NCBI GenBank assembly: GCA_963824085.1
Contig: CAWGNT010000024.1
Span: 248,001 to 312,000, forward strand
Length of the DNA stretch: 64,000 nucleotides
From: JARRNE01 sp963824085
Lineage (GTDB): Bacteria > Pseudomonadota > Gammaproteobacteria > Chromatiales > Chromatiaceae
Direction: 5' to 3'
The translations under genes and the position numbers were made by a program. Position 1 is the first letter of the stretch, and the number at the start of each line of letters is the position of its first letter. The notes under the pieces were generated by a model. The model ran no database searches, was not told where the DNA came from, and saw only the letters and a program-made list of their open reading frames with translations. Shown here piece by piece: positions 26,428 through 34,855 of the stretch.

Positions 26428-26536
26428 GTAGGAGCGAGCTCGCTCGCGAACCAGCGACCCCGTAGGAGCGAGCTCGCTCGCGAACCAGCGACTTGCTCGC
26501 GACCCAACGACCCAGTAGGAGCGAGCTTGCTCGCGA
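26428..26536 (+). repeat. REP cluster downstream of the sigma-54 activator
   Basis: Three 22-base REP units (GTAGGAGCGAGC... ending TCGCGA) at 26428-26449, 26462-26483 and 26515-26536, with a partial unit CTTGCTCGCGA at 26492-26502. All read in the same direction. The last ends 1 base from the RAYT stop codon. Confidence 0.92.
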
Positions 26537-26537
26537 A

Positions 26538-27002
26538 CTAACGGACCCACATCGCATCCCAATGCGGGTAATCCCCAATGCGACCGACCAGCCCGGCGCG
26601 TAACGGATTGCCCACCAGATACCGTGCCGCCGCCTGCAGGTCTTCGTCTCCGCGTAGACCGTGGTCGTAATAAGCACTCTGCCAGACCTTGCCCTGATAC
26701 CCAAGGCGACGGTTGACTGCCAGCGCGGAGCGGGATTTGAACCCCTGCATCAGCCGTGCGAGGCCTGGGCAACCCGTAAGTGTGAACAGCCAATGCAGGT
26801 GATCCGGCATCAGCACCCAGGCGAGCGATTCGACCTCGCCCTGCGAATGGCAGCGTTTGAGCTCGACAATCGCCGCGCGCGCCGCATACAAGTCGAGAAA
26901 CAGCGGCCTGCGCGCATGCGTGACGGTGGTGACCAGATAGGCGTGTCCCGGCTCGCTGAAGCGCCCTTTACGCAGCGCCCGATGGCCGGCTCCCCCCACC
27001 AT
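26538..27002 (-). CDS. REP-associated tyrosine transposase (RAYT)
   Basis: 154 aa Y1-type HUH nuclease. The His-bulge-His motif is in MPDHLHWLFTL and the nucleophile Tyr in QSAYYDHGLRGDEDL. ARYLVGNPLRAGLVGRIGDYPHW is the typical RAYT C-terminal segment. It is bracketed by REP units immediately on both sides (26515-26536 and 27020-27041), the normal arrangement of domesticated RAYTs, which bind and cleave REP DNA and are thought to spread REPINs. ATG at 27002 chosen; an upstream start at 27050 would read through the REP. Confidence 0.92.
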   Translation of the reverse strand: MVGGAGHRALRKGRFSEPGHAYLVTTVTHARRPLFLDLYAARAAIVELKRCHSQGEVESLAWVLMPDHLHWLFTLTGCPGLARLMQGFKSRSALAVNRRLGYQGKVWQSAYYDHGLRGDEDLQAAARYLVGNPLRAGLVGRIGDYPHWDAMWVR

Positions 27003-27019
27003 TGCACCCCCCGAGATCC

Positions 27020-27185
27020 GTAGGAGCGAGCTCGCTCGCGACCAGCGCACGAATTAACCACAAATCATCGTATTCTGGTTCCCCAACGGTTGCCAGCGCG
27101 ACACCCTTTCGGGGCCGATCGCGAGCAAGCTCGCTCCTACGGGAGGGCGGCGGTGTTGGCCGATCGCGAGCAAGCTCGCTCCTAC
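27020..27185. repeat. REPIN plus extra inverted REP
   Basis: REP unit in forward orientation at 27020-27041 and inverted units at 27119-27140 and 27164-27185. The spacer (AAATCATCGTATTCTGGTTC) recurs in the REPIN at 28530-28651. Confidence 0.9.
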
Positions 27186-27293
27186 GGGACGGCGGTGGTG
27201 TTTTCCGATCCACGGGACGTGTCGGGCCGCGTTCGGGGCGTCGCCGGGCACGCCGCGCGCTGGAACATTGAGCACTCTGCTCGCTTGCGCGTT

Positions 27294-27585
27294 TCAGGCG
27301 TCAGGCTCGGGATAGGCCAGTCCCAGTTGCTCCGACGTTGCCCGAAGCCGTTTGTCCCGGGTCCAGAGCTTCGCCGCTGCGTTTAGGGAGACGGACGCGA
27401 GCAGGTGGACGTCGATGTAGCCGATGCCCCGTCCCCATAGGCGGTTCCGTTCCAGGAAAAAGAGGGCCTCGGCGTTCGTCGCGGCCGACAGCGGAGGCAG
27501 GTAGCGCAATAGTGCCAACAGCGTATCGGGGTCTCTCGGGGTTGCGCACGCCAGCTCGCCGGCGGGGAATAGACTCCAACTGGGG
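27294..27585 (-). pseudogene. VapC-type PIN toxin lacking its N-terminus
   Basis: The reverse frame reads GELACATPRDPDTLLALLRY, then RNRLWGRGIGYIDVHLLASV and AKLWTRDKRLRATSEQLGLA, the middle and C-terminal part of a PIN-domain ribonuclease. The first 40-45 residues, including the first catalytic Asp of the DxS motif, are missing; the remaining frame is fused directly to the antitoxin tail upstream. The ATG at 27620 of the open frame lies inside antitoxin sequence read in another frame. A deletion between vapB and vapC is the simplest explanation. Confidence 0.75.
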
Positions 27586-27676
27586 TTACGAACCTCCAAG
27601 CCTCGGGAGCTGGCGGGCACTCTCTCGCTCGATCAGGGCCTCGAGCCCTTCTCGGATCAGGGCCGACGACGCCCCC
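27586..27676 (-). pseudogene. VapB-type antitoxin C-terminal fragment
   Basis: Reverse-strand codons read ASSALIREGLEALIERESAR and end RLGGS with TAA at 27586-27588. This is the tail typical of antitoxins paired with VapC. The rest is absent: the fragment begins directly at the stop codon of the mazF-like gene. Confidence 0.6.
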
Positions 27677-27916
27677 TCAGTGCTTTTTGCAACCGAGCTG
27701 TTGGCAAACCGCCTCCAATATTCGCTCGAAACCCGATGGGGTCAACTTCCCAACACGCCGGACGATGAGCGCGTCGTTCAGGGTGAAGACTTTGTCGGGA
27801 CGCACGATGCTTTCCTTCGGCAACCCGCCCAGCTCGAAATCCTCGGCCATCAGCCACGCGGCCGATAGATCGGTGAACGGAAAGGGCAATAAAACGATCT
27901 CAGACGGCAGGGGCAT
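27677..27916 (-). pseudogene. MazF/PemK-type toxin with internal deletion
   Basis: 79 aa. It opens with the MazF signature MPLPSEIVLLPFPFTDLSA and then jumps to the C-terminal segment LPKESIVRPDKVFTLNDALI and RVGKLTPSGFERILEAV. The central 40-50 residues, including the strand after FPFTD with the conserved Arg-Pro pair, are missing although the frame stays open. It probably has no RNase activity. It overlaps the upstream antitoxin gene by 17 bp. Confidence 0.65.
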
Positions 27917-28103
27917 CGTTCCACGCGTCGTCGTCAGCGTTGTCCCAATCGCTTAAAGACACTTGCTGCGCCGAGATCAGATCGCGATCCTCGCGCGTCG
28001 CCTCTCTTAGTAGTAGGAAATGCGCAAAATCGAGCACCTCACGTGCAGCCTCGTCCGGGAGACGCTCCACCGACTCGACAATCTGTTCGGCGATATTCGA
28101 CAT
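27900..28103 (-). CDS. Antitoxin of a MazF-type module
   Basis: 67 aa, acidic, MSNIAEQIVESVERLPDEAA followed by EVLDFAHFLLLRE, a DUF2281-like arrangement common in antitoxins upstream of PemK/MazF toxins. It appears intact while its toxin is deleted internally. The overlap with the toxin start supports a single transcription unit. Confidence 0.6.
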   Translation of the reverse strand: MSNIAEQIVESVERLPDEAAREVLDFAHFLLLREATREDRDLISAQQVSLSDWDNADDDAWNDAPAV

Positions 28104-28529
28104 TACTATGCCCAGCCTATTTGGGTTTTTCGTTTTTCCGGGGCCGGGTTGCGCCCGCCGGGGAACGTCGTGAATTCATCGTGAAGGCTTAACGGCAGCA
28201 TCCCTGCTGCCAACACCCCCGGCGGGCGCAACCCGGCCCCTCAGGTCGAGAAGCGATAAAGCCATGCGGTTTGTTTATAACCGCAACACAGGTCACACGT
28301 CGACACCATACACGTGTAGATTGGTCAGCTGTCAGCGTCTCATCAGCAGACGCTGACGACCCGGTTGCTCGGGAGCGTATAGCCATACGGCAGAAGAGCC
28401 AGGCTCACAAACGCCCCAACCCGGATCATGTGCAGCTGCTACATAATTCCGCAAATTCAACGCGTTGTTCTCTGTTCCTGGCACTTTCGAGCCGGACAAT
28501 GTGGGGTTGCTACACGATGCCGCGAACTC
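28104..28529. other. Intergenic with nested palindrome
   Basis: Outside the inverted repeat at 28140-28240 I see no gene. A 72-codon-scale set of short frames exists but none has coding character. Confidence 0.4.
28140..28240. repeat. Perfect 24-bp inverted repeat enclosing a second hairpin
   Basis: Arm 1 at 28140-28163 (GGGGCCGGGTTGCG...) and arm 2 at 28217-28240 are exact reverse complements over 24 bases. In the 53-base interior a perfect hairpin GGCAGCA-TCCC-TGCTGCC lies at 28194-28211. No T-run follows on either strand, so it is not an ordinary terminator. It may be a small mobile palindrome (MITE-like) or a stable RNA structure. Confidence 0.85.
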
Positions 28530-28651
28530 GTAGGAGCGAGCTCGCTCGCGATCCGCGCACAAATTGACCGCCAAATCATCGTATTCTGGTTCCCCATCGG
28601 TCGCCAGGGCGACACCCCCTCGCGGGCGATCGCGAGCAAGCTCGCTCCTAC
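28530..28651. repeat. REPIN
   Basis: Forward REP at 28530-28551 and inverted REP at 28630-28651, separated by a spacer highly similar to that at 27042-27118. Confidence 0.9.
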
Positions 28652-28986
28652 GGGAGGGCGGCGAACAACGGATACGCCGGCGGTGCATCGGTCCGCACAG
28701 CAAACCCTACGCGAAAACAGTTGGTTATCGTAGGGTCCGCTGTGCGGCCCGGGCTTGGGGGAAAGCTTGGATATTTGCTCCCAGCTGTAACAGCTCGGCA
28801 CGACCTGCGATTCGACGGCCTCGATCGCATCGAGCGACGTCTCGACCTGGCGGATACCTCGAGCTCGCAGAAGCGCGAGATGCAGCGGATTTTTTTCCGG
28901 GTTTGGGGCAGCTCGGCGGCACCCACTTACACACAAGGGGGGAGAGGGACGGGATGAGGGTGTGCGCCCTGAGCGGCCAATTCCGC

Positions 28987-29202
28987 TCAGTGGATACGCG
29001 CAGACTGGGGCATGCAGCACGCTGTTCTGATTTCATGCTCCGTGTCGCCGAAGAGACCGAGCGCCCGCCCAAAGAACTCGAAGGCGTCCTGGCTATAAAT
29101 GCGGAACCCCAACTCCCTGCGGGCTAGCTCGAACAGGTCGCCTTCCGGAGTTTCACCCCAGAGCAGGGCCTCGATAATCTCGATCCGCTTGTCGTCATTC
29201 AT
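28987..29202 (-). CDS. Uncharacterised 71-aa protein, paralogue 1
   Basis: Starts MNDDKRIEIIEALLWGETPE and ends MPQSARIH. No domain recognised; the composition suggests a compact helical protein with a conserved WGETPEG turn. A paralogue with the same start, length and last eight residues lies at 30602-30817; similarity extends over the whole ORF at DNA level. Confidence 0.6.
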   Translation of the reverse strand: MNDDKRIEIIEALLWGETPEGDLFELARRELGFRIYSQDAFEFFGRALGLFGDTEHEIRTACCMPQSARIH

Positions 29203-29697
29203 GGTCCGTACCCCTGTGTGCCGCTCTGCCCTCGCGAGTATCGGTCACATAAGTCCACCGAATACAGGCAAATTGCGCGCCACGACGGCGAGAGTACACC
29301 CGCACCTTGTCCCTGCACCACCGGTAGGCTTCCCACGGCCGCTAGGGGTTCCGGTAAGGCCATGAAGGTAAGCCAGTTTCTCGGTCGGCGACGTTCGGTC
29401 TCCCGTTTCTGGCAGCGGCCCCAGGAGAGGCACGGCAGGTCTCGACTCCGCTCGGTCTCGCGCTGAACGGGTCAAAATGGACAGAATCTGTCAGCCTCGA
29501 CCGGTGGATGACCGCACCTGAGGCGGGCAGTCTCAAAGGTACCGCAAGTCTCCCGAGAGGTAAGGGTATCCGCGTCTGCGGCGGGGACGATCGTGATTAG
29601 ACCGGCGTGCGGCGATCGTTCTTGGGAGACGCCAACTCCAAGAAAGGGGCTGATCCGCCGCTTGTTTGGTCACGCCTAGGAGCGGTGGCGCACAGTC
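29203..29697. other. Intergenic with palindromic motif
   Basis: No gene seen. Around 29467-29510 a segment GGGTCAAAATGGACAGA and a following TCTGTCAGCC has a related copy near 31087-31130 (GGGTCAAAATG...TCCTGTCAACC). Each copy lies at the same side of one of the 71-aa paralogues, so it belongs to the same duplication. Confidence 0.4.
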
Positions 29698-30510
29698 TTA
29701 CCCGAGAGCGCCGTCTCTGAGATCTGAGCCGAACACGCGCGACATGCTGATCTCTTCGAGCACACCATCGCGCTGGGCCAGGCAGGTCTTTGACCCATTG
29801 TCCGGCTCTACGACGATCACGGGTCTTACGGTCGGGGGCTCGGTAGAACAGTCGACCGTTGCAGCCTCGCTCAAGTCGCATCGGCTTCCCCGCCTCAGCC
29901 TCACTGGTCCAACGCGAAAGCCTGCGGTGTCATGCTCAGTCCAGCGGTACGGGGGGCTCACCGGGCCGCACGATGCGAGCACGAGCTCCTGTAGCGTCTC
30001 ACATGCCGCCTCCCAGTCCGCGTGGGCATCCGGACAGAAGTAGTGATTGGCAATCCACTTGACCAGTCCCTTGGCCTGTTGCACGGCGCCGTTGTCGCCC
30101 GGACTTGGGTCACCTGCACCGTCCGCCCGAAGCCCCGGCTCAGGCGACTCTTGGCAGACCTTGCCGGCATCGGAGCCCAATTGCGGCATGCTCGCCCGGA
30201 ACAGGGTCTCGACGCCAAGGATGTAATTTCGCCACCTGCGCTGGGCGTTCCTGCCGCCGTAAACGTCCGAGGCCAGCTCTCCCGCCGAAATGCGCGAAAG
30301 GAGTACCGCGACGCTCGCGATCAATGACGGGTCGCGACAGGTCCGATCCCCGGTGGATGCTCCCTCTCCGTCTTCTTGCTGCAAGTGCAAGACAACCTTC
30401 CCTTCCACAACATTCCCCTCGTTTACCGTCGCTGCGTCGCTGACGGCGTTCGCGGGCCTCGATACGACAAGGCCGATACGATTAGAAGGTGCTGGCGGCG
30501 GTTTCGCCAT
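29698..30510 (-). CDS. Hypothetical protein, 270 aa
   Basis: Starts MAKPPPAPSNRIGLVVSRPA. No signal peptide, transmembrane helix or known motif. The central part (ANHYFCPDAHADWEAACETL) and several scattered cysteines look like real protein rather than a shadow frame, but no opposing real gene competes either. It sits between the two 71-aa paralogues on the same strand. Function unknown. Confidence 0.45.
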   Translation of the reverse strand: MAKPPPAPSNRIGLVVSRPANAVSDAATVNEGNVVEGKVVLHLQQEDGEGASTGDRTCRDPSLIASVAVLLSRISAGELASDVYGGRNAQRRWRNYILGVETLFRASMPQLGSDAGKVCQESPEPGLRADGAGDPSPGDNGAVQQAKGLVKWIANHYFCPDAHADWEAACETLQELVLASCGPVSPPYRWTEHDTAGFRVGPVRLRRGSRCDLSEAATVDCSTEPPTVRPVIVVEPDNGSKTCLAQRDGVLEEISMSRVFGSDLRDGALG

Positions 30511-30601
30511 CCGTACAAGTACTTACGCGTGAAGGTGCTAGCTACCGGAGGGTGTCGGTCGCGCCGCAGCCAGCGCTGCCCTGAGCGCTGAGCAAATCGC
30601 C

Positions 30602-30817
30602 TCAATGGATGCGCGCAGACTGGGGCATGTAGCACGCTGGTTTGGGCTCTTGCTCGGGGTCGCCCAAGAGACCGAGGGCGCGCCCAAAGTACTCGAGCGC
30701 CTCCTCACTGTAGACACGAAAACCCAGCTGGCTCCGGGCCATCTCGAAGAGCTCTCCTTCCGGCGTCTCGCCCCAAAGCAGACCCTCGATAATCTCCATC
30801 CGCTTGTCGTCATTCAT
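30602..30817 (-). CDS. Uncharacterised 71-aa protein, paralogue 2
   Basis: Starts MNDDKRMEIIEGLLWGETPE, ends MPQSARIH; clear paralogue of the gene at 28987-29202. The ATG at 30817 aligns with the paralogue start; the open frame begins nine codons earlier. 91 bp upstream of the 270-aa gene. Confidence 0.6.
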   Translation of the reverse strand: MNDDKRMEIIEGLLWGETPEGELFEMARSQLGFRVYSEEALEYFGRALGLLGDPEQEPKPACYMPQSARIH

Positions 30818-31329
30818 CGCCGAAACTCCTACCTGACGTCTCACGCTGGCGGTATGCCTGTGGAATCCTCTGCGAATGGAGATGCAGGTTGCGGGCCATT
30901 GCGGGGCTGCGACTTCGGGTGTGGCGCCCCGTCAGCTGTGATATGCGCCGGACAGCCTCAGGTGAGCGACACAAGCCGGTGATCGTGGGCGGATTTTGTC
31001 GGGCTGCGAGAACAGAAGGCATCGGCCAGGTCTGGGCTGGCCCGTGCAATCGGAAGGCATTCGATCAAGGTCTGGCGGACACCGGCCGGGTCAAAATGAG
31101 CAAATCCTGTCAACCTGAACCGTCACGTGTCCTCCACCTTGCCTGGGTCGTTCGGCATCCGACATCCACCGACTGTGTGTTCGCGAGGTCGCATCGACGG
31201 TAGCCGCGGACTAATGTTCCGGACCGGCGACGTCCCGCGGGCTCGGCGGCGGGGGCACGGGCAACCCACGGAAAATGTAGCAGCGGTGCCGGGCGAAGAG
31301 ACTCTTGCCGGTGACGGTCCGACGAAAAC
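30818..31329. other. Intergenic
   Basis: About 510 bp without a convincing gene. Contains the second copy of the GGGTCAAAATG motif (about 31087). Confidence 0.4.
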
Positions 31330-31357
31330 AAAAAAGGGGCACCAGTCGATGCCCCTT
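31330..31357 (-). terminator. Rho-independent terminator of the nonahaem cytochrome gene
   Basis: On the reverse strand AAGGGGCA-loop-TGCCCC is followed by TTTTTTG, 60 bp after the cytochrome stop. Confidence 0.85.
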
Positions 31358-31416
31358 GAAGGTGTGATCACCGCGCCCCGAGGGGGCGGGCGATCCGGTC
31401 TCAGCTTAGACTAACG

Positions 31417-34326
31417 TCAAAGAACAGGAACGAGACTGACCGCATTCATGGCGCCGGTGAGGGCGTCGACGGCGAACGCGTGGTTATGGACACCCTTCGA
31501 CGAGTCGCGATCGATCAGCACGTAGTTCCAACCGGCCTTGAGCAGCGCGCCGTCATTGCCTGGGCTTGCCGTGAGGCTTAGGTTGTAGAGGCTCGTCTGA
31601 TTCGCCGTGTCGCCGTTATAGACGGTGATGCTCGACGGATTCACCCGCGTGCAGGTCCCAGTGGAAGCCCCGGTGTTGTAGGCGATCGTGAGCCGGGTCG
31701 TGCTCTCCCAAGCGACGCTCGTGATCTCGTCCGCGGACGTGATGAGCGTTGAGCCGCACGACGGCCCCAGGTCGACCGGGAGCGCGCTCGTCATCAGCCT
31801 CTGGTATCCAGCTCCCAGGTTCGCCAGCAACCCACCCATCAAGCCGGTCACCTGGTTCTGCACACCGTCTGCGGTAACGCCCGAGCCATGGCAGTTCGAG
31901 CAGACGTTCGGGCTCGCCACGAAGGTGTGGTTGGTGCCGTTCACGTAAAGCGGCTGAGGCGGCAGCGTCTTGTCCATGTGGCAGTTGACGCAGGTGTCGT
32001 CGATCGAGGCGTGCGCACCCGGGACGTTCTTCACGAAGTACGCGTTCTGCCCCTCCAGCACGTCCGCCTGGGCCGGCGGGTGGGAGGTCTGGGTCTTGTT
32101 GGTGATCAGGTCCCAGTGCGCGTCGTCGTGGGTGGTGAAGTACTGGGTGCCGTCGTCTGCCGTCTGCTGTCCACGACGGGAGTTGTGGCACTCCATGCAG
32201 ACGGCCCCCTTGCCTGCACCGAAGGCCTGGAAGCCCGCGACCAGCAAGGCGGTGTCGCCCTCCACCCGTATCGGGGCGTTGGTGTCCGCGCTGCCGCTGG
32301 TGGTCCCGGTGTTATGCGGCTCGTGGCAGGTTGCGCAGGTCTGCGGTTGGACGGTGTCGGCGTTCCATGTGATGTCGCACGTCCCGGGCTCGGAGACCCC
32401 GTCTTCGCAATCCGTCAGGGTTTCCCACGGATCATTGGCGTACTTCGTGGTCCAAACGATGAAGCCGTCCCCCGAGTGGCAGCGGGTGCAGTTGGAGCGC
32501 GGGCCCTCCCCCTGCGCCAGCTCGTAGTCGGAGTGACCACTGATCTGCCACTGCTGGAATCGAGCATGACGCGCCGGCTCGCCGTGGCAGGTCGCGCACA
32601 CGTTCGCGGAGATGCTGACGCGCGGATTCACGAAGGACTTGTCGACGACGGCCTGGTCATAGGCCGGGTTGTCGAAGCCATGATCGCCGGCGTAGTCCTG
32701 GGGACCATGGCAGTGCTCGCACTGCACGTTGGCAAGCCGCGTCAACGACGACAGCGACAGCGGATTGCCGTCCGCGTCCATGTCCTCCAGCATGTAGAGC
32801 CAGCCGTCGAGGCCGCTGTTGATAAGCCCGGACGGACCGTGATGATCATTGGGGTCCGTCGGGCCGAAGTTCGCATAGGCGGCCAGATCGTCGAAGCCGT
32901 TGTTCTGCGCCGTCGGGTCCGTGTCGAAGCCCACCGTGTGGCAAGAGAAGCAGCCCGGGCCGTAATGACCGGTCGGGCTGTTGCCGGGGGGCGTCATGTT
33001 CTGGGTGAAGATCTCCGCGTGACCAGTCTGGCGCCAGGGGGTGAACATGTCGGGTGCAACACCGTTCGGGCCCGCGCGGTGGCAGCCGGTGCACGTCGCG
33101 TCAGCGACCGGCCGACCGTCGCCAAAAAGGACGGAATTCAGTGTCGTCACCGGATCGATGACCCCTTTCCAGTACCCGGCGTAGACGCTCATGGTGTGAC
33201 CGCTCACGCTTTCGAGGATCTGGTACTCGCCGAACTGGTCGGGGGTGAACCAAGGGGTTTGAGTGTCGGCATCCTGCAGGGCCGTAACCTGTGACCCGGC
33301 AGGAGGGGTAACAATCCAGTTCCACGTCGCCTGCTGCGGGCATACCCCGATGATGCCTTCGTCCTGAGCGTCCTCGTCGGGGGGTGTGAGTTCCGCACCG
33401 CACTTACCGTACAGCAGCACACCCTCGTTAACCGGGACCGTTGCTAGGCCGGTGCTGACTACCCAAGGCAGGGACGTCGTGACGGTCGTGGAGGCCGTAT
33501 AGGTGCCGGAAGAGGTCTCGCAGGTGTAGGTTAGGGCGACGTCCGCCGCTACCTCCTCGGCGAATGGGTTGATGCCCGTGACCTGCCACTGATCCTGGAG
33601 CCCACGACCGAAGTCGCTCGGGTCCCCTTCGAGGGCGGGGAACCGGTCCGCTAGCTCCGGCGGAAGCTGATCGGCGGTGATCGGCGGCTCTGCGAGGGCG
33701 TCGATCATCGCGACCTTATAAGCGCCAACGGAACCGAGTGTCAGCGTGCTCCCGTCGATGGTCGCCGGTACGCCCTCCGTTTGACTCCAGGATTGGCCCT
33801 GGATGGTCGAGCCGTCCATCGGCGTACAGCTGCTGTTGAGCGTCAGACTGGCGTCCGGAGCAGGGTTGCCGGAGACAGTCGGCGTCACGACCACATTTGC
33901 CACGGGCGACAGCGTCACGTTCACGACTCTGGAGGGTCCCCCCTTCTGGAGGTTGACGCCCGACAGAGTCCCGTCGTTGAAATTGCTCGCGGTGACGAGG
34001 ACAGAGTAAATGTCCGCGGGGATCGATTTGAAGCTGTAGCTCCCGCTGGAGTCTGTCGTAGTGTTGAACGTTCCCGAGGCGCCAGAGTAGGTGACGCTCG
34101 CACCCGCGACGCCCGTGGTCGTCAGGTCGTTGAACACTGTCCCCCCTAGCCTCACGGTTGTAACCTTCTGAGTCGAGGGGCCTGGGGGCGGCTTTCCCGG
34201 AATTCCCCCCTTCGCCGCAAGGGCCAGCGGGCTGGCGAACGCAATTATCGCAATGGCGACGAATAATACCGGCCACCTGCCTCTGATGGCCTTGATGCTG
34301 TGAGGTCTTCTGCGAGTTCGTGACAT
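31417..34326 (-). CDS. Secreted nonahaem c-type cytochrome with N-terminal Ig-like domain
   Basis: 969 aa. Signal peptide at residues about 15-38 (VLFVAIAIIAFASPLALA). Next, a carboxypeptidase-regulatory-like/Ig-type domain (TVFNDLTTTGVAGASVTYSG). The region from about residue 410 to 810 has nine CXXCH motifs in this order: CTGCH, CFSCH, CEHCH, CATCH, CTRCH, CATCH, CMECH, CVNCH, CSNCH. Many extra His and paired HGP/HxxH segments could be distal ligands. The C-terminal 150 residues are haem-free. The architecture is that of an extracellular or outer-surface electron carrier. SD GGAGGAG lies just before the ATG. A QseB/PmrA-type box plus -10 lies about 215-245 bp upstream. Not assignable to OmcA/MtrC or OmcS families by eye. 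Confidence 0.9.
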   Translation of the reverse strand: MSRTRRRPHSIKAIRGRWPVLFVAIAIIAFASPLALAAKGGIPGKPPPGPSTQKVTTVRLGGTVFNDLTTTGVAGASVTYSGASGTFNTTTDSSGSYSFKSIPADIYSVLVTASNFNDGTLSGVNLQKGGPSRVVNVTLSPVANVVVTPTVSGNPAPDASLTLNSSCTPMDGSTIQGQSWSQTEGVPATIDGSTLTLGSVGAYKVAMIDALAEPPITADQLPPELADRFPALEGDPSDFGRGLQDQWQVTGINPFAEEVAADVALTYTCETSSGTYTASTTVTTSLPWVVSTGLATVPVNEGVLLYGKCGAELTPPDEDAQDEGIIGVCPQQATWNWIVTPPAGSQVTALQDADTQTPWFTPDQFGEYQILESVSGHTMSVYAGYWKGVIDPVTTLNSVLFGDGRPVADATCTGCHRAGPNGVAPDMFTPWRQTGHAEIFTQNMTPPGNSPTGHYGPGCFSCHTVGFDTDPTAQNNGFDDLAAYANFGPTDPNDHHGPSGLINSGLDGWLYMLEDMDADGNPLSLSSLTRLANVQCEHCHGPQDYAGDHGFDNPAYDQAVVDKSFVNPRVSISANVCATCHGEPARHARFQQWQISGHSDYELAQGEGPRSNCTRCHSGDGFIVWTTKYANDPWETLTDCEDGVSEPGTCDITWNADTVQPQTCATCHEPHNTGTTSGSADTNAPIRVEGDTALLVAGFQAFGAGKGAVCMECHNSRRGQQTADDGTQYFTTHDDAHWDLITNKTQTSHPPAQADVLEGQNAYFVKNVPGAHASIDDTCVNCHMDKTLPPQPLYVNGTNHTFVASPNVCSNCHGSGVTADGVQNQVTGLMGGLLANLGAGYQRLMTSALPVDLGPSCGSTLITSADEITSVAWESTTRLTIAYNTGASTGTCTRVNPSSITVYNGDTANQTSLYNLSLTASPGNDGALLKAGWNYVLIDRDSSKGVHNHAFAVDALTGAMNAVSLVPVL

Positions 34327-34540
34327 TTTCTCCTCCAGTATTGAAGCAAGGTTGCGTGATGGGCTGCACGCCGTGCCGGCGTTCTGCTACTTCTTTGTGG
34401 CTCCTTTTCCGTTTCGCGAACGAAACTGTCAGGCGGATACGCCTTGTTCCATTAGGGCGTTCGGCCCGACGCCCGGAAAAGTCCCTGGTGAGCCCCCCAG
34501 AAAGGTCCGGCGGTCGGTGCCCGCACAAACCCACGTTAGG

Positions 34541-34573
34541 AGTGTAGGGGGCGAACCTTAAGAAATCCTTAAG
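34541..34573 (-). promoter_or_regulatory. QseB/PmrA-type box and -10 of the nonahaem cytochrome gene
   Basis: On the reverse strand CTTAAG-GATTT-CTTAAG (34573-34557) is followed after exactly 10 bases by TACACT (34546-34541). Direct CTTAAG half-sites with a 5-base gap are the binding pattern of PmrA/QseB-type regulators. The same 17 bases and spacing occur at 37361-37393. Confidence 0.8.
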
Positions 34574-34855
34574 GTGGCGAAGGGATAGCGGCGGGGGCTC
34601 CAACGCGATGCAGGTGGCTTTGCACGGGAACCCCCATGGGGCCGTCTTACGGGCTTTTGGCGAGTCGCCCGCCGGCGGCGACGCGGGTCAACGCAAGTGG
34701 ACGCCTCAGGCACGTTCAACCGGCCTCTACTCGTTGATCGCGATCGGATTGAAGGGGGGGTAGATGCGTGAGGTGCTTCCCGGGGAGGCTAGGTGAGATG
34801 CGCAGGGTAGAGGCGCGCGGTTCGTTTGGTCCCTCTATATCTCACCGCGGTCCCT

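Noticed and set aside
26728..26748. GGGATTTGAACCCC, like a reverse-strand tRNA T-arm
   Set aside because: It is part of the RAYT coding sequence (MQGFKSRSAL) and the other tRNA arms are missing.
26428..28651. CRISPR-like array from regularly recurring 22-mers
   Set aside because: Units alternate in orientation, spacers are conserved rather than unique, and the RAYT is adjacent; these are REPs.
31888..33294. 468-codon forward open frame antisense to the nonahaem cytochrome
   Set aside because: It is a GC-driven shadow of the real reverse-strand gene; it has no domain and its residues mirror the CXXCH codons.
34327..34534. Cyclic-di-GMP riboswitch in the leader of the nonahaem cytochrome
   Set aside because: Such switches occur before some multihaem genes, but the conserved GEMM core was not found in either cytochrome leader.
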